A DNA stretch of 64,000 nucleotides from NCBI GenBank assembly GCA_012295275.1, contig CM022671.1, positions 17,004,456-17,068,455 on the forward strand, read 5' to 3'. Below are positions 25,401 through 36,399 of the stretch, piece after piece. A program made the translations under genes and the position numbers. The DNA comes from Chrysomallon squamiferum. Lineage: Eukaryota > Mollusca > Gastropoda > Neomphalida > Peltospiridae. The notes beneath the pieces were generated by a model, which was given only the letters and a program-made list of their open reading frames with translations, did no database searches and was not told the DNA's origin. Numbering within the stretch: position 1 is the first letter of the stretch; every line of letters starts with the position of its first letter.

Positions 25401-28400
25401 GTGGATTGGGTGCTATAGGGTCACAAGAATCTGGACATACGGACATCTCTGTGTGTAGTTCACGCTCATGTCACCTGCAGCATTGTGTCTGGCATATGGC
25501 TGTACTCAAATACCCAGAGTATGTCATCTGGGATCCCGACACAAAGACAATCAATTTGGAGAAAGGTTCACAGTCTGCCTACGGATTTCATTACAAAGTT
25601 AAAGAACATTCACATGTGAGTATTTCTGTTTTAGTCCTGATGTAAATCACACCTGAACCTTAGAAATATTCCATAACAACAATGAGGTGCAAATATGAAA
25701 GTGTGTTGGGTATAAAGAAATTCTGTTTATGCTGTGTTTTCTTTTCATCAGATATACCTAACAGTATATATATGTATATTTTCTTTCTTTTTCTTTTTTT
25801 TTTTACATGCATGTCTGTGTGTGAATGTGTATTTTTTTATTTCTTAGACTTGATTTGGCAAAACTGATATCAATAACTTCTGTTTACATGAAAGTTGATT
25901 ATGGATGCAAACAACAGATTTAATAGGAATTAGTATTTGAAATGTTTTAACTATTGTTTCCATTGGTAAATACAGAACAATGGGTTGTTAATTTAGTGGA
26001 ACAAAATACAACCACTTTCAGCATATTTAGTATATTTACATAATACATAATTGCAGACTGACTTCAAGAGCTTTTGTAATTAAGTGATAAAATTCACTGA
26101 TTATGTTTGCTTTGCTTACAAAAGAGTGTATCATGTCAAACATGCTATTTACTAGTTAAATGCCATTTGAACCATGAACATTCTTATGAAATATCTGAAA
26201 TTGCAGACAATCTCATGAAAGATAACTTTTTTAAGAAACCATGCCAACAGTCTTTTGTTACTAACTTTTCTGGGTAATGATATTTTGAACTGGTGATTTT
26301 TAATGTTTGTTAATCTTCATATTTTTGACAGAAATAGATTTTTTTAAGTAGATATATCAATTACTGATTTAGTTATAATGTTATTTTGTAGAATGTTTGC
26401 AGTTTAAAATAGTTTTTTTCTATATGTGATTTTAAATATCTATACTATACATTTAGTGCTATTAAAACTTCAGCATGTTTTTTTTTACATTTTGCCATTT
26501 TAGAAATCTGAAAATGTATGAATTTGATTTTTATTGTATATAGGTGTATGTATTGATTCTTTTGGCTGTTTTATATCTTACTAAATATATTTTCATACTT
26601 ATATATGTAATTTATGTTTGTGTGCATATTTATGTCAAATTAATTTGAGTTTGTCTTATTTATTTTGTTATGTTCTTTGTTTACTAAATCTGAAAAAGTG
26701 TTTTTCTTGAAATATGAAACATGCATTACTCATCCAGTGGAAATGTAGTAAATAATTAAAATTCAAATAATCAAAGTTAAACTACAGTTGTTACCAAATA
26801 TTGTCTAATGAAATATTGAAATATATAAGTCTTAAATGATTAATTTGTTTTGTTGATGTTCAGTACAAAATAGATACTACATGGTTTTTTAAATTCTCTT
26901 GTTTCAGCCTCGGGATACATTTGTTTATGTTCTTGTTGATTATGTGAAACCAAGAATGCCAGCCTATGGAAAGTTAGAAGTTGGAGACTGGATAAGATCT
27001 GTTGATGGTCAGGCTCTTCAGACATCAAAAGAGGTATTTAATGAAATCAGCATATGAATATTAGTATAACGACATTTAATTACTGACATTTTTTTTGTAA
27101 AGTGTCCAACATGCGATTTTTGTATTATGATTATATATATGAAATGAAATAAGATAATAATTATGGTATTTGATTGGAAGTTTGAATATTTGTTTTGACT
27201 AATTTAATGTTATTTTTATGACATATAAATCATATAGTTACTATGATATACCCATCAAAAGTTATTTTTGATAGGGTTTGTTGCTTTCATTTTTAATTTA
27301 AATAATTTGTTGTTTCAAAAGGCTAATTTGAATATATCTCTTTCTGTAGGCAAATTCACTGAATCTGAATCAGTCAAGTTCTCTCAGACTTGTTATTCAG
27401 CGACCAAAAGAAATTTTACCAAAAGCTGCTGCAAGTCTGACATTGACGAAGAAGACTCTTCAGCCATTAAAAATGCCTCAACAACCACGTAGCAGTTCAA
27501 GTCCAGTCAGACAGCAGACATCTTTATCAGGAAAATCTACCAAGTCACCAAGGACTCCGGTCTCTCCATTTCAGAACGTTTCAGCAAATAGGGCTCAGAA
27601 TTGTAAACTACAGACTCCAGAAAAATCATCTCCAGATTATGTTTTCAGTGATAGTTCCTCCCCTGCAATCAGCATGATCATGTCACCCAGTGGATTTTCT
27701 TCTGGTTCCCCTAGGGAGGTGCCTGTGCCTAAAGTGAGAATTTTTATTTGTGGCAACAAAAGTAATGTCTTTGCAAATTTACTGATGATGAGAGCTTCAG
27801 AAGAAGCCAGAATTCCTTTGGAGTCTCATGTGCACTATTCAAGACTTTGTCTAAGAAAGAATGATCAGTCAGGAGTCACATTTGACAAATGGCAGTATGG
27901 TTTAACAGAGAACAGAAACGAAAGCTACACTTCAGACTCACTACAAAACAATCCTTACTTCAAGTTTTCCTCAAATCACAAACAGATTAATGCTGACATT
28001 TTTGTGATATGGGATGAAAACTTTTTCCATCATTGCAGCCACTTCTTGTTTACGAAACACTCTGTGTTCTTGATAGCCTTTGATGCTCATAAACTGTTGA
28101 ATTCTGCATCGATAGAAATATCACGCATTGAAAACATGCTGCACACCATTCGGAGCTTTGCCAGTGATTCTGCTTTGGTTAAACTACACGGAGTACTTTC
28201 TAGTGACACAGTCAAGGCTGATGAGGTGCGTACACTGTTTTACACTTCGCATGGCAAACAGTTCAGCAGATTTGCAATTTCCATTCCTGACATTGGTTTT
28301 ATTCAAAAGGATGAAGATACAAATGACCTTAACAGGTTACGCTGTTCTGTTTTTGATATTGTGAATTTAGCTCTTGCCAAACAGACAGTTTCGTTAAAAT

Positions 28401-31400
28401 CATTACAGCTTTCTGATACTCTGTCAGGAAAAGAAGGCAGGACTAAATGTATCTGGAGTTCTGAGGAACTTGCTCATTTGTTACAGTCAGTGTTATGAAG
28501 AAAATATTCTTAAAACCAATACAGCACAAGAAATGATCGAGCTTGGGGATCTTGTTCCCCTAACAGATACAGGTAATTATTTTATTTTATTTTATAATTG
28601 TTTCATAATATATCTTTGAAAAAAATCCTTATCTCAAGATAAGAAAGATTAAAAGATATTAAACTCTTTTCTTCTTCTTCTTCTTTTTATAAATTTCTTC
28701 AAGTAAATGTTCCAGAAGAATGCTTTAGAAATAACAACCAATTAATTATACTGAAATATTGTACATTATTCTGATTCTAGTGTATACATTATTTTAACTG
28801 TCTAAATAGTAAATAATATGTTTTCAAATCCCAACAGGTTCACAAAAATTCAGATTTATTGTCTCATTTGGTAGCTAAACTATTAAACTTAGTAGGTTGT
28901 AATATAGTGGTGCTCTCTTCCTTTACATTTTTTCATTTTTAATTTGCCAATATTTTTTTTTTTTTTTATTAGTTATGTGGTTTGAAATAAATTAAACTTT
29001 ATGGATATGCTTTACTTTATAATCCAAACAACCAACAGGTATTTAGATTCTATTGTAATTTGAATATCAACCATAATTATAATTATACATTATAGAGCAA
29101 AATATATCTCTAATTAAAAATGCTTTGTTTTTTCTTTTCCTTATTTAATTGTTTTTATTCATTTTCAGATAATGCTGACAGGTACATTATTCCAGTAGAT
29201 ATCTTACCACGACTGGCTCATCTTGTTCTCTGGGCTGGTGTGGAAACATCACCACACTCAGTTAGTTTAGCTGTGACCGAGGCATGGACAAAACTGTTAA
29301 CAACAGCTACAGTCACCCATAAAGAACTTCTCATTCTGCTGGACAAAAACATCATGAACAGCGCCATGTTTGTCACATGTCTCGAGAGTCTGGGAATCAT
29401 ATTCAGAATATCGCATTCACATGGGATAGTCTCAAAAGACACTACGTACCTTATTCCATACTTTCTTATTGAGTGTCCTCCTTCAGAACAAGTTTCTGAA
29501 GAGACAAGTCATGAGTTGTTTGTTGTATTTGAAAACCGAGTTCCATGGGTGACATTTTTCAGAATAATCTCTGGCCTGGCCAGGCTTTCAGAATGTAGCA
29601 GACTGGAAATGAGTGGGCAGTATTGCTGTTTACTGTGGTTAGATGGAGTTCATGTTTCAGTGCTCTTTCAGAAGATGAACGACAGAGTTAGAATACTTGT
29701 ACAGAGGTAAGATAGTTTTAAAGTGCCATCTTTCAGTTCTTTCTGATTTATTTTTGTAGTTTGTAATTTAAAAAAAAACACCAAAAAAACAAAAATTCAA
29801 TTCATTAAATACAATTATTTAAACTTGTAGTAAATCTTTGTTTTATTTTTTAATTATATAATTATTTGTTGTCATTAAAACAGTAATGAAATTACAAATC
29901 AATAGAATTTGATTTGTTTTCTTTTTTTGTTTAAGAATCATTAATGTATTTCAAATTTAAAATTATAATAATAGTCATCATAAATTAATGGATTCTTAGA
30001 ATCTCCACAAATTTAATTTTCCATATATTATTAATTAGTAAGGTATCCATCAACTTCTAGTTCAAATTTCCCTGTTTTCTGCTAGATAAATTTATCCATT
30101 TTTAATATTATTTTTAATAATGTGGCATAATTTTACACTATTACAATTATAAATTGCTTTGGAGTAGCTAGAGGTTTATTCAGAGAAAAAAATATACACG
30201 TGTGTGTGTGTATGTGTGTGAATATGTGTGTGTGTATATGTATGCATATAGTTATATAATATGTATAGATATATACCATGAAATTGATATTTCAGAGGAC
30301 ATGGAACGACAAAAGAAAGTGCTATCTTCAGTATGATAAAGAAAATACTGATTTCCACTATGCCGGCAGACCATCACTATATATTTGGACCAGTTTGTCC
30401 ACTGGTTGACAACCACAGAGGCAGCACAGCACACATCGTTGACATTTCACACCAGTCTAACAACATCTGCTGTTCTGGCATCATTCTCGATCAACATCCA
30501 GCAGTCAGGATGTGGATGTCTTCTCCATCTTCAGAAAGCAATGTTAGTGATCTTTTTCGTTTCTTACACATACTACTATATTTAAAAGTGACAGTAAATC
30601 AGACTGCACATACTCAGGTTATTAAGCCTTTCTATGACTGAATTATAATGGTAATGTATGCATGTTACAATCAGACAGTAAACATACAGTGTTATTTGTT
30701 TTAACTGTTTTGTTGAAGTAAAGTATAATTGTGATTAGCCAGCATGATAGGAGTTGCTTAATGAGCAAATTAAGTTAAAGGACAGTCAATTGTCTGTTTT
30801 TATGTGTTTTTTATCTAAATACATTTTTCATTCATTTATCTATACATTGTGATCACACTGAAATATATTTTTGCTTGTATTCATCAAAAAAATGCATTTA
30901 CTTGATATAGTTCTTTGTTTATTGTAATTAAAATTCTGTGAAAATGGCTAAAATCCTTTTTTCTTTGTAATGTAAACCAGTATTTTCTGGTATCATTGGA
31001 AAGCCTGTGTTATCTGCTTTCCAAATACAAAAAGTCTGCTTGGTTAGTTTTAAAATAAAATACCAATAAATGATAAACAGACAACCTTCCTCTCATTTGT
31101 CTAAGCCAGCACTTGACATAAAGAAGTCAGTATATTAGGTGCATTTTTCTAAAATGACTGAGCAAGAAGCATCCATGAGTTTAGCAATATGCTTTAAATT
31201 CTGCTTGAGTGCAAATATTTTAAATAACAAAACTTTCAAAAATGTTGAAGACTTAACACATGACTTTTTTAAGGGTAAGGAAATGTTTGAGTGTATTGAT
31301 GAAAATACAGACAACACAAAGATTTTGTCGATGAAGGTAATGTCTTTTTTTCGGAAAAGTGAGTCAAATGATTCAGAAAGTGAAAATCATGACAAAAGTC

Positions 31401-34400
31401 TTGTCTCTGTCACAAATTTGGCACTTGGACACTGATATAGATCATTGCTTAGATGTTATACCAGACATCGAAAATACAAAAGTTCAACTGTAAGTGAAAA
31501 ATTACAGACTTCTGTAGCATCTTTTGAACCAGCAAAACATGGATGCATATCACAGCTTTCTTCAGATGAAGTGCTTGAAAGGAAAATGGCAATGTCAGAG
31601 TTCAGTGAAGGTAAGAGTACATAATTTTTTAATAATATAAGTATTTTAAAAGGTCTCTAAACAAAGCCATCTAAAATGTAAATGATAAGTGAATTTATTA
31701 TTACCTTTTCCTTGTTCAGAAAATATATTGAACAGACTTTTGCCAAGAACCTTGAAATATTACCAAAAGCTATAAAACTATTGCAGCTAGAATCCTGAAG
31801 GACCAGCATGATATGAGTAAACTTCAGACTTTTATTATATATATATAATAAAAGATTATGAAAATAAATTAAATCTCTATGAGCGTATTATTATTTACTG
31901 TTGCAAAATTCAACAAATGGACACACATTTCTATTCTTTTTATCGTCTGAATTAGGACAATTACTGCAAATAATTTACTATTGCATCAGTGTTATAAGAT
32001 TTTAGATTTTGTGTTTTGCAGGTGAAAAGGATATTATCCTTCTGGAAGTTATATATAGAAAAGCCAATGAACAAAGGAAAGATGATTTATTTGAGTTATA
32101 TTGACAAACAGAAAAAACATTTCAGTGAAGTTAACACATTATTGACTCAAAAATTCTGTGTACAGAAACATTCAAATTCATTTATGGGTAAGCAATTTTT
32201 TTTATATTCCACTAATTAGGGTCTAATTTAATTTTTTTTTTATTTAAATGTTTTTAATTATAATTTTTTAAAAACTTTTTATTTTTACTATATAAACAGC
32301 AGTTAATATTTTAATTAATTATCTTTGACTGTTTTTCTATCAAACTATTTCTAATTGTGTTGCGAATTTTATGTAGTTTGTGCATATATCTGCAGTGTTA
32401 ACATTTTATTGTTTTTTTTACAGCATTAGAACAAATTCATAGCTTTGTTGAAGCAGCACAGACAGCCTGGGGTGGCTTCAAGACAGAATTTAGTGAAAGA
32501 AAGTATAATTCACATACCAGTATTTATTAAGATACTTGAAAGGATAGTTCAGTTTCTGAAGCATTTTGCACTAACTAATTTTGCCTGCGCGAGTATCAGG
32601 ATCAAAAGGAGTAACGTGAAAATACTGACTACATATAAAGACTAACGCTTCACTTTGGAGGCAGTATTGACAGACTGTTATTGCACAGGATAAGAGTTCA
32701 TTTGAACAATCAATAATTTTTTATAACTGATTAAGTAATATTTACTGGAATCTATTCAGCAATAGTTTCAAAGGAGTAAATAAAATAATAGTGATTTTGA
32801 GGATAATGTTATAATTCTTAGGATCACACATCCATTCTACATTGTTGTACCTTTTTGTTTGTTATTTCAAAAACCAACTGACTTCTTTAAAGTGATGTGG
32901 CAGGTTAATGTTACTGACACTGATCTTTAATCCTTTTTAGGCAATCATGCTGCAGGCAAGTCACCATTTATCACTATGTGGAACCTCCATATTCCTTTTA
33001 TTGTTGATGGAAGTCCCAAAGAGATATCTGCTGGCTGAGAGCAGACAAAACAGTGAGAAGATACATCAAACTGTCAGTCTTCCAGAAGAAGCGAAAGTTC
33101 GAGTGCTAGGAGATCAATTTGAGCATCTGCAAATTTTGGAAACAGAAAGGAAATGTTACAACAGTTTGGTAGAAAAGTGTAAAATTATAATTTCTAAACC
33201 TGGCATAACCGTTCTAGGTCAGCATCTTCCCTCCTATTGCCTGTTATTCATTTGACTTTGAACAGCAGGTCAACATTCCATACAGCGCACTCTAGCCAGG
33301 ACTGATTTATTTCTCTGTGCCAAGAAAAGGTGGAATTTTTGGAATATATTAGAAGCTCTTCCTAGCAAATAATATATCTGAAAGACAAGAACATCAACAG
33401 CAGTAAAAAGTTATTTCTTTACTTCCTCATTTTCTTCAGAAATGTGGACTGCGTGAAACAAAACTAGACCTATACAGCTGCTATGTTCAAAAGGGAATGA
33501 AATCAGTTCAGCATTTCAGATTTTCCAGTGACATACCAGGCAGTGACTGTTATTACAAGCAGAAATTAAATGCTCATGAAAACATGTTTCAACTTGTCAT
33601 GAGAGTTGGGAGATGAATGGAAGAATTGACTGGACTTCTCACAGCAACTCGCTAGGTCATAACATTCAACAGCTAGGGTGAACAGAAATGTAGGATCAAG
33701 TTTGTCCATAAACATGTTTTTTCTCTTTTTTATTACAGTTAATTGTAAACTTTGTGTATATTGTATTTGTAATGATATTATTAATTTTTTTATTTCACAA
33801 TTACTGTATCTTTATAAGATAAAAAATAATGTATATTTGTGTTACTTTTTCAAACTGTAAATATTTTGTTTAATGTATTAAGTAATTTCTTACTGATAAA
33901 AATGTTTTTCCCATTTTACATGCTGTATTTTTGTGTTGTTTATTAAGTATGAGCTTCAAAATTATTACTGTTTATCAGTTATTTATGTTTGTTTTATATA
34001 CTGTAAAAAATTAAATGTTTTGTAAACTTTGTATTTTTAAAATAAATTCTTGTACAAAAACCTAACCAGATATTGTCTTTAGACACTGGGACATTCTTTA
34101 CTGCACTTTATGTAAGATGAAGGTGAAGTTTTATGAATATTGATTAATGGTTGCTAAGGAAAATGTTACAGATAACATTTTTGCATAATGATCGTACGGA
34201 TTTATAATATTCAATCACTGACATCTTGTGAACCATTCATTTGATTTCTAAATGGATTTCACTGTTGAAAAGATAATAGTATGAAGTACATAAAGAAGAG
34301 TAAAACAACAACTCAAATGACTTTTTTTTTGGACAAGCAACCCATTTCATGCTGGATGGTCACAATTAAGGATCTGATTGTTATATATTCTGCTCTTACA

Positions 34401-35244
34401 TTAGAAGACGTTTAAATTTTGCTTCAAGTATCTTTTAAACAAGTTTCTTGGATTAGAACACATTTTTACTAGCAATGTTGTTGACTATTTTCATATGAGA
34501 TCTATATCCATGTATTATTATATATGTTAGCAAGGTCTTGGAAACTGTAGATTGCATTAGTCATATATATCAGTAGGTATCATTTTTTAATTTTTATACA
34601 TTATTTTGTCTTTTATATTTATTTAGTTATATTTGTTTTCTTTTTGTTTTCTTTTCAGGAAGATTCTGCAGAAAATAAATTAAATCAAAATATTGGTTCT
34701 CTGCCTTTCTCAGTATTACACAATGTTGTTGTTAGATTGTCAATAGAAGATTCTGATGGCTGGGAAACTATGGCAGGTCACTATAATTTTACATTCAGTT
34801 TTTTGTTTTTATTTGTATAATTTATATGCATCAGTGTGTGTATGCATGCATGTGTGTACATGTGTATGTATACGTGCATGTGTTAAAATGAAAATATAGT
34901 ACATGATTTCTGCCTGTGCACCATTATTCCCATACTTCGTACATTAATGGTTTAAATCCATTTAAAATATAAACAGTATGATTCTTTAGGTTCTTCACTT
35001 TCATTTATAACATTTTAATTTTTTTTCTCCTTTACCTTCATTAGGTCTCATAGGTAAAACTCTAGATGAGGTTAATATGTACAGAACTGTTCGTTCATTT
35101 GGGACCTTTCCGGCTGAAGAGTTACTGAAAGACTGGGGTCATTCTGCTGATGGCACAATTGGCAGACTGCTACAAATACTGAAAGAAATGAGAAGAGATG
35201 ACATCGTTGAATGTTTAAGCAACTACTTAAAAAGTGAAAGCTGA
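19663..35244 (+). CDS. PDZ-PDZ-Roc-like-COR-Death multidomain protein, 11-exon model
   Basis: I joined exons 19663-19803, 21150-21230, 22127-22158, 22716-22884, 24632-25615, 26908-27033, 27350-28572, 29169-29706, 30296-30542, 34659-34776 and 35045-35244. Every junction is GT..AG and the phases agree, giving about 1285 residues, apart from one extra base near 28.49 kb. Approximate domains are PDZ1 117-210, a serine-rich linker, PDZ2 440-535, a basic serine/proline-rich linker, a Roc-like domain 637-800, COR 880-1180 and Death 1190-1280. Roco proteins (LRRK, DAPK1, MFHAS1) are GTPase scaffolds, and PDZ and Death domains bind partner proteins. The likely role is an intracellular signalling scaffold, which is inference. 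I know no named family with exactly this order. Exons 2 and 3 are the least certain. Confidence 0.75.
20207..20915. mobile_element. Short inverted-repeat DNA element, copy A (pogo/Tigger-like MITE)
   Basis: Starts CAGTATTCCCTCGCTATTCG and ends GGTGAGGGTATACTG, flanked by TA on both sides (20205-20206 and 20916-20917). The inner ends form a GC-rich palindromic TTCGCGGG/CCCGCGAA region. It lies inside the first intron of the PDZ-Roco-Death gene. The body is nearly identical to copy B at 50246-51138 but lacks about 170 bp present there. The 61- and 75-residue frames shared by both copies are carried along with the element, and neither resembles a transposase. Confidence 0.85.
21150..21230 (+). 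CDS. Exon 2 of the PDZ-Roco-Death gene (tentative)
   Basis: An ATATTCAG acceptor is followed by 27 open codons (VGCNIVKCKLKKLTFYGDTE...) and then a GTAAGA donor. It is phase 0 at both ends, which fits exon 1. Support comes only from splice sites and frame. Confidence 0.45.
21573..21618. repeat. (TTTA)n microsatellite
   Basis: About eleven TTTA units in an intron of the large gene. Confidence 0.93.
22127..22158 (+). CDS. Exon 3 of the PDZ-Roco-Death gene (tentative)
   Basis: A TTTACAG acceptor precedes 32 nt (IIDVLSASSQ plus two bases), ending before a weak GTGGTG donor. It is the one candidate I found that converts phase 0 into the phase 2 needed by the next exon. Treat it as a hypothesis. 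Confidence 0.35.
22460..22491. repeat. (GT)n microsatellite
   Basis: An intronic GT tract. Confidence 0.93.
22716..22884 (+). CDS. Exon 4: first half of PDZ1
   Basis: After GATTTGCAG the exon runs open to CAG|GTAACT. It encodes RDVTLFRG, then KLGLTFK, the carboxylate-binding loop (x-hydrophobic-G-hydrophobic) typical of the start of a PDZ domain. It joins the next exon in phase 0 in the middle of the domain. Confidence 0.75.
24632..25645 (+). CDS. Exon 5: second half of PDZ1, linker, start of PDZ2
   Basis: The coding part runs 24632-25615, after TTTTCACCAG and up to the GTGAGT donor. The open frame continues to 25645 only if the intron is retained. It begins with VIIRIKD...GSLSLFDRILSINGY, the central strands and GD/ING region of a PDZ domain. 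A serine- and proline-rich linker of about 230 residues follows, with no obvious domain. The end (KTINLEKG...AYGFHYKV) starts the second PDZ with a degenerate binding loop. Confidence 0.85.
   Translation, partial: AAGVDYCTVIIRIKDTCNYSGSLSLFDRILSINGYCITRCSESQVSEIFADRNVSEYQLVVQSLQYTDDSRTKEMSSEQLLPKNKTSMSSPRATPANCSIERTKITGSNKNLLKSISHEHNQPVATSPSVVSPFEGNFKSSSPKRLTEHSAAHLYHPLSENELAASPHYSVDGAALLASSHVFYQSDVHPPGVPMSSQYDRAGLETVNYNRTQSLPVTYDDDIGLEEITCEVQSLPLQAGVYSSGIVASSSFSTQDSGLGAIGSQESGHTDISVCSSRSCHLQHCVWHMAVLKYPEYVIWDPDTKTINLEKGSQSAYGFHYKVKEHSHVSISVLVLM
26908..27033 (+). CDS. Exon 6: core of PDZ2
   Basis: 42 codons lie between TTGTTTCAG and a GTATTT donor, phase 0 at both ends. The segment YGKLEVGDWIRSVDGQALQT is the classic PDZ GD-x-I-x-S-V-(D/N)-G signature. 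Confidence 0.88.
27350..28572 (+). CDS. Exon 7: end of PDZ2, linker, Roc-like domain
   Basis: Begins after TTTCTGTAG. SSLRLVIQRP completes PDZ2, then a serine/proline/lysine-rich linker leads to VPKVRIFICGNKSNVFANLL. This aligns with the first strand and P-loop of a Roc GTPase, but the G-x4-G-K-(S/T) pattern is missing. Later ADIFVIWDENFFHHCSHFLF and VFLIAFDA match the Roc switch II (WDxxGQ...HxxF) and the next strand, with the glycine and glutamine replaced. The frame stops at 28496-28498 (TGA). The next 25 codons needed for the COR domain are open one base out of step, up to the GTAATT donor. Confidence 0.8.
29169..29706 (+). CDS. Exon 8: COR domain
   Basis: Follows CATTTTCAG and ends at GTAAGA in phase 2. 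It encodes ADRYIIPVDILPRLAHLVLW, then about 130 residues including LESLGIIFRI and TTYLIPYFLIECPP. These are the winged-helix and 'yliP' landmarks of COR domains, the dimerisation module C-terminal to Roc in Roco proteins. Confidence 0.8.
30296..30542 (+). CDS. Exon 9: C-terminal COR segment
   Basis: Starts after GATATTTCAG and ends at a GTTAGT donor. It supplies 82 codons in phase with the exons on either side (RGHGTTKESAIFSMIKKILI ... HHYIFGPVCPLVDN). It is the likely end of COR plus a linker to the Death domain. Confidence 0.75.
31139..33660 (+). pseudogene. Decayed gene-like fragments nested in the last long intron
   Basis: Several plus-strand stretches look formerly coding. They are 31139-31435 (with FFKGKEMFECIDENTDNTKI), about 31500-31612 ending at GTAAGA, 32022-32185 between TTTTGCAG and GTAAGC, 32424-32530 after TTTTTACAG (ALEQIHSFVEAAQTAWGGFK), 32940-33255, and further frames to about 33650. 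Most contain in-frame stops or frame changes: for instance, the 32022 exon is open as EKDIILLEVIYRKANEQRKD and then stops. I do not recognise the family. It may be a broken nested gene, a transposon relic, or lost exons of the host gene. Confidence 0.35.
34659..34776 (+). CDS. Exon 10: start of the Death domain
   Basis: After TCTTTTCAG, 39 codons include LPFSVLHNVVVRLSIEDSDG and WETMAG, which are helices 1 and 2 of a Death domain (the W-x-x-L/M-A core). It ends in phase 1 at a GTCACT donor and follows an intron of 4.1 kb. Confidence 0.8.
35045..35244 (+). CDS. Exon 11: end of the Death domain, stop codon
   Basis: After TTCATTAG, 66 codons include PAEELLKDWGHSADGTIGRL and LLQILKEMRRDDIVECL, helices 4-6 of a Death domain of the kind found in IRAK/Pelle, ankyrin and NF-kB proteins. 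The stop is at 35242-35244. Confidence 0.85.
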
Positions 35245-36397
35245 GTGTGGAAATTCTTTGTGTACTTAAGTTTTACGTTTGTCTCTCTGTGATATATCTG
35301 TGCTGGACATTCATGATTTGACAGACACTTAACGGTTAATGTCAACATACACTCTAACTTTATGCTGACTTTAGTCATGGCAGGAAATTATGAGGCCCAA
35401 GTAGCTAAAAAATCTTCACATTTTCACGGTTGATGTTTACCAGGTATGGGAAGCATTGCAGATTTAAATGATAAATCTGTTGAAATTGCATCCTAAAATT
35501 ATTTATATACTGATTTAGTTTTCATTTAAATTAAAGTATGAATAATTATTATAATTAATTCAGTTACAGGTGTAATGCAAATGGTCATCAGTCATTGTCA
35601 GATTGTTACAGCTGTTTGAAAAAAAAAAAAGTATTTTATTAATATATTTGTTTTAAAACTCATTTTAATAATAGTCTCCCCAAAACAAAAATAAAATTAA
35701 AATAAATAATCGATTCATCAAATTAAAAAAATAATTAAAAAATTGTAAAAACATTTTTTTTAATTAATATATGTGTTTAACAAGTATGTCCCAGTAGATG
35801 TGTTGTGTATGTAAATGATGATATGGAATTAATCAAATTAGTAGGCTTCGTAATTTATGGCTCAAAGTAACTTGCTCCTTTAGGGTAAAGTCCAAACTTC
35901 AGGCCTGTTTTTTTGTTTTTATTACTACCAGTGCTACCACTGATACTTTTATAATTATTGTTACTATTAATTTTATTATTTATATATATATATATAATGT
36001 GTACTACTATTAGTATTGTTACTATAACTACTACTACTATTGTTATAATTATTATTTTTGTTTTTGTTATTGTTATTAACATTTTTTAATATAATTTTTT
36101 ATTTTAATCTTCTAACAAATGAATTTTGTTGAGTTTTTTCTCCAACTTTTTTCATAAAATTAAATATGTTTATAATTTTAAAAATGTTTTTGTTTAATTT
36201 TTTAATTTTTATAATTTTTTTGGTTTGTTTCCAATAATTTTTGTAATGATTATATTGTAAGTGTGTTTCATTGTTTCTACAATGATTGAAAATAGTAACT
36301 TATTATATTTAAATTTATCAGGTAATAGGAATCTTATTTTTTAATTGTAATGCTGTTGAACACCATTAGTAATAATGTCATAGTTGTCAACAATAAA
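35245..36397 (+). other. Probable 3' UTR of the PDZ-Roco-Death gene
   Basis: AT-rich noncoding sequence follows the stop. An AATAAA at 36392-36397 is a plausible poly(A) signal. Other AATAAA words occur earlier (about 35700), so the end is not fixed. Confidence 0.45.
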
Positions 36398-36399
36398 GT

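Noticed and set aside
19663-35244. Identification of the large gene as Inturned or another known PDZ protein
   Set aside because: Inturned has one PDZ and longin-type domains. Here the C-terminal half shows COR and Death features, so no standard symbol is assigned.
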